Shown here piece by piece: positions 38,661 to 39,288 of a stretch of DNA of 39,288 nucleotides. Every line of letters begins with the position of its first letter. The first letter of the stretch is position 1. Origin of the DNA: Winogradskyella sp. (GTDB taxonomy: Bacteria; Bacteroidota; Bacteroidia; Flavobacteriales; Flavobacteriaceae); NCBI RefSeq assembly GCF_025210595.1, contig NZ_JAOARH010000097.1, positions 1-39,288 of the forward strand, in the 5' to 3' direction. A program made the translations under genes and the position numbers. The notes beneath the pieces were generated by a model. That model was not told the DNA's origin and did not search any database. It saw nothing but the letters and a program-made list of their open reading frames with translations.

Positions 38661-39288
38661 TTATGGGAATAAGTAAGACACGTTGATATAAAAATTTCTT
38701 CCTTGTCTTGGTATGTTATTCCAATCTGCATATGTAGAATAGTTGGCATCTAATATATTTTCAATTCCGTATTTTAGAATAGTTCTTCCATGTTTACCAT
38801 AAAACGCATTGCCGAGATTGAGGTTTAAAATGGCAAATGCAGCTGTTTCGTTTTCACCATAAAAGCTGCTATAGTTGCTTTGATTTCCGTTGCCATCTAG
38901 CTGCAAAGCAATATTAAATTTAGGTCTTTTATAGTTTAATTCTGTAAAGTAAGAGAAAGGTCTTATAAGAGGAAGATTCTCGTTATTACTCCCTTTTCCG
39001 TAGTTATATCCAATAGTTCCATTAATAGACAAATGCTTAGAAAAATTGTAGCTAGTATTTAAATGAACATCAAATATTTTAGCATTGTCTAGTGCAGTAT
39101 AAATGCGTACTCCATTAGCTCCTATGGTCATTGGGCTAATATTGTTAGGAGCAATATCTCCGATAATGTAATCCATAATGTAGAAATAAGAAGATTCTAT
39201 ACCAATTTTAAAATCTTTATAGGTTTTAGAGTAACTTAGATTTGCTTCTAAAGCTTTTTCATCTTTTAAATTAGGATTGCCGATATAA
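38661..39288 (-). CDS. TonB-dependent receptor, C-terminal part (cut by window edge)
   Basis: The frame is open from the stop at 38661 to the last base, so the gene continues beyond the window; the internal Met at 39176 is not the start. About 209 residues are visible, all beta-barrel: GNPNLKDEKALEANLSY, the classic strand seen near the C-terminus of receptors, then FKIGIESSYFYIMDYIIG, LNTSYNFSKHLSINGTIGYN, LNLNLGNAFYG and a final strand ending FYINVSYLFP. The form resembles siderophore or metal receptors, but the plug is not in view and the ligand cannot be assigned. Only one base separates its stop from the convergent 116-aa gene. Confidence 0.88.
   Translation of the reverse strand, partial: YIGNPNLKDEKALEANLSYSKTYKDFKIGIESSYFYIMDYIIGDIAPNNISPMTIGANGVRIYTALDNAKIFDVHLNTSYNFSKHLSINGTIGYNYGKGSNNENLPLIRPFSYFTELNYKRPKFNIALQLDGNGNQSNYSSFYGENETAAFAILNLNLGNAFYGKHGRTILKYGIENILDANYSTYADWNNIPRQGRNFYINVSYLFP

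Noticed and set aside
1-39288. Mobile elements, CRISPR arrays or defence islands
   Set aside because: No transposase, integrase, phage gene, regularly spaced repeat or known defence gene was seen; gene content is housekeeping, envelope and transport.

Overview
The window is chromosomal DNA from a member of the Flavobacteriaceae (Bacteroidota). The support is low-GC DNA, Bacteroidota-type promoters (a -7 box close to TAnnTTTG, with TTG 19-20 nt upstream where a -33 is visible), almost no Shine-Dalgarno sequences, a type IX secretion tail on a protease, TonB-dependent receptors with carboxypeptidase-like N-domains, and the family-typical genes DUF3109, HupE/UreJ-like and dCMP deaminase next to a C-terminal processing protease. 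The genus cannot be fixed from sequence reading alone. I see no IS element, phage, CRISPR, tRNA or rRNA; the gene content looks vertically inherited.

Layout. 84-6439: a secreted TPR protein, an orphan HupE/UreJ-like membrane protein, dCMP deaminase overlapping an S41 protease (TAATG), then on the minus strand a MarC protein, a small membrane protein and a one-domain FAD oxidoreductase, followed by a DUF3109 protein. 6440-7174 is a 735-nt stretch with no convincing gene. 7175-10044: a LolA-like secreted protein, an OmpA-type lipoprotein and a ChrA transporter. 10093-18690 is the most interesting block: a PiT phosphate transporter with a PhoU-like tail, an OprO/OprP-type porin, a divergent MORN-repeat protein, and a beta-helix lipoprotein with a large TonB-dependent receptor. 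18939-26734: dGTPase, an unlisted 56-aa membrane protein, Dxs, a secreted fungalysin protease with TadA and a PrcB-like lipoprotein, a cold-shock protein and a small membrane protein. 26757-30339: a ClC protein lacking the gating glutamate, and AspS. 30492-37181: a four-gene TetR-TolC-MFP-RND efflux operon whose promoter is covered by a perfect 12-bp inverted repeat. 37335-39288: a short-chain polyprenyl synthase overlapping a 116-aa unknown, then the 3' end of another TonB-dependent receptor cut by the window edge.

Main proposal. Three intergenic sites, upstream of PiT (12438-12457), the porin (13964-13983) and the beta-helix lipoprotein (18802-18821), share a tandem 11-bp-spaced half-site, TWACRTTWA, in the same orientation relative to the downstream gene. 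This resembles the architecture of a Pho box and would make 10-19 kb a phosphate-starvation locus, drawing the uncharacterised lipoprotein/TonB receptor pair and perhaps the MORN protein into phosphorus uptake. The porin leader also carries an intrinsic terminator upstream of the start codon, which suggests attenuation or a small RNA. These are inferences from sequence only.
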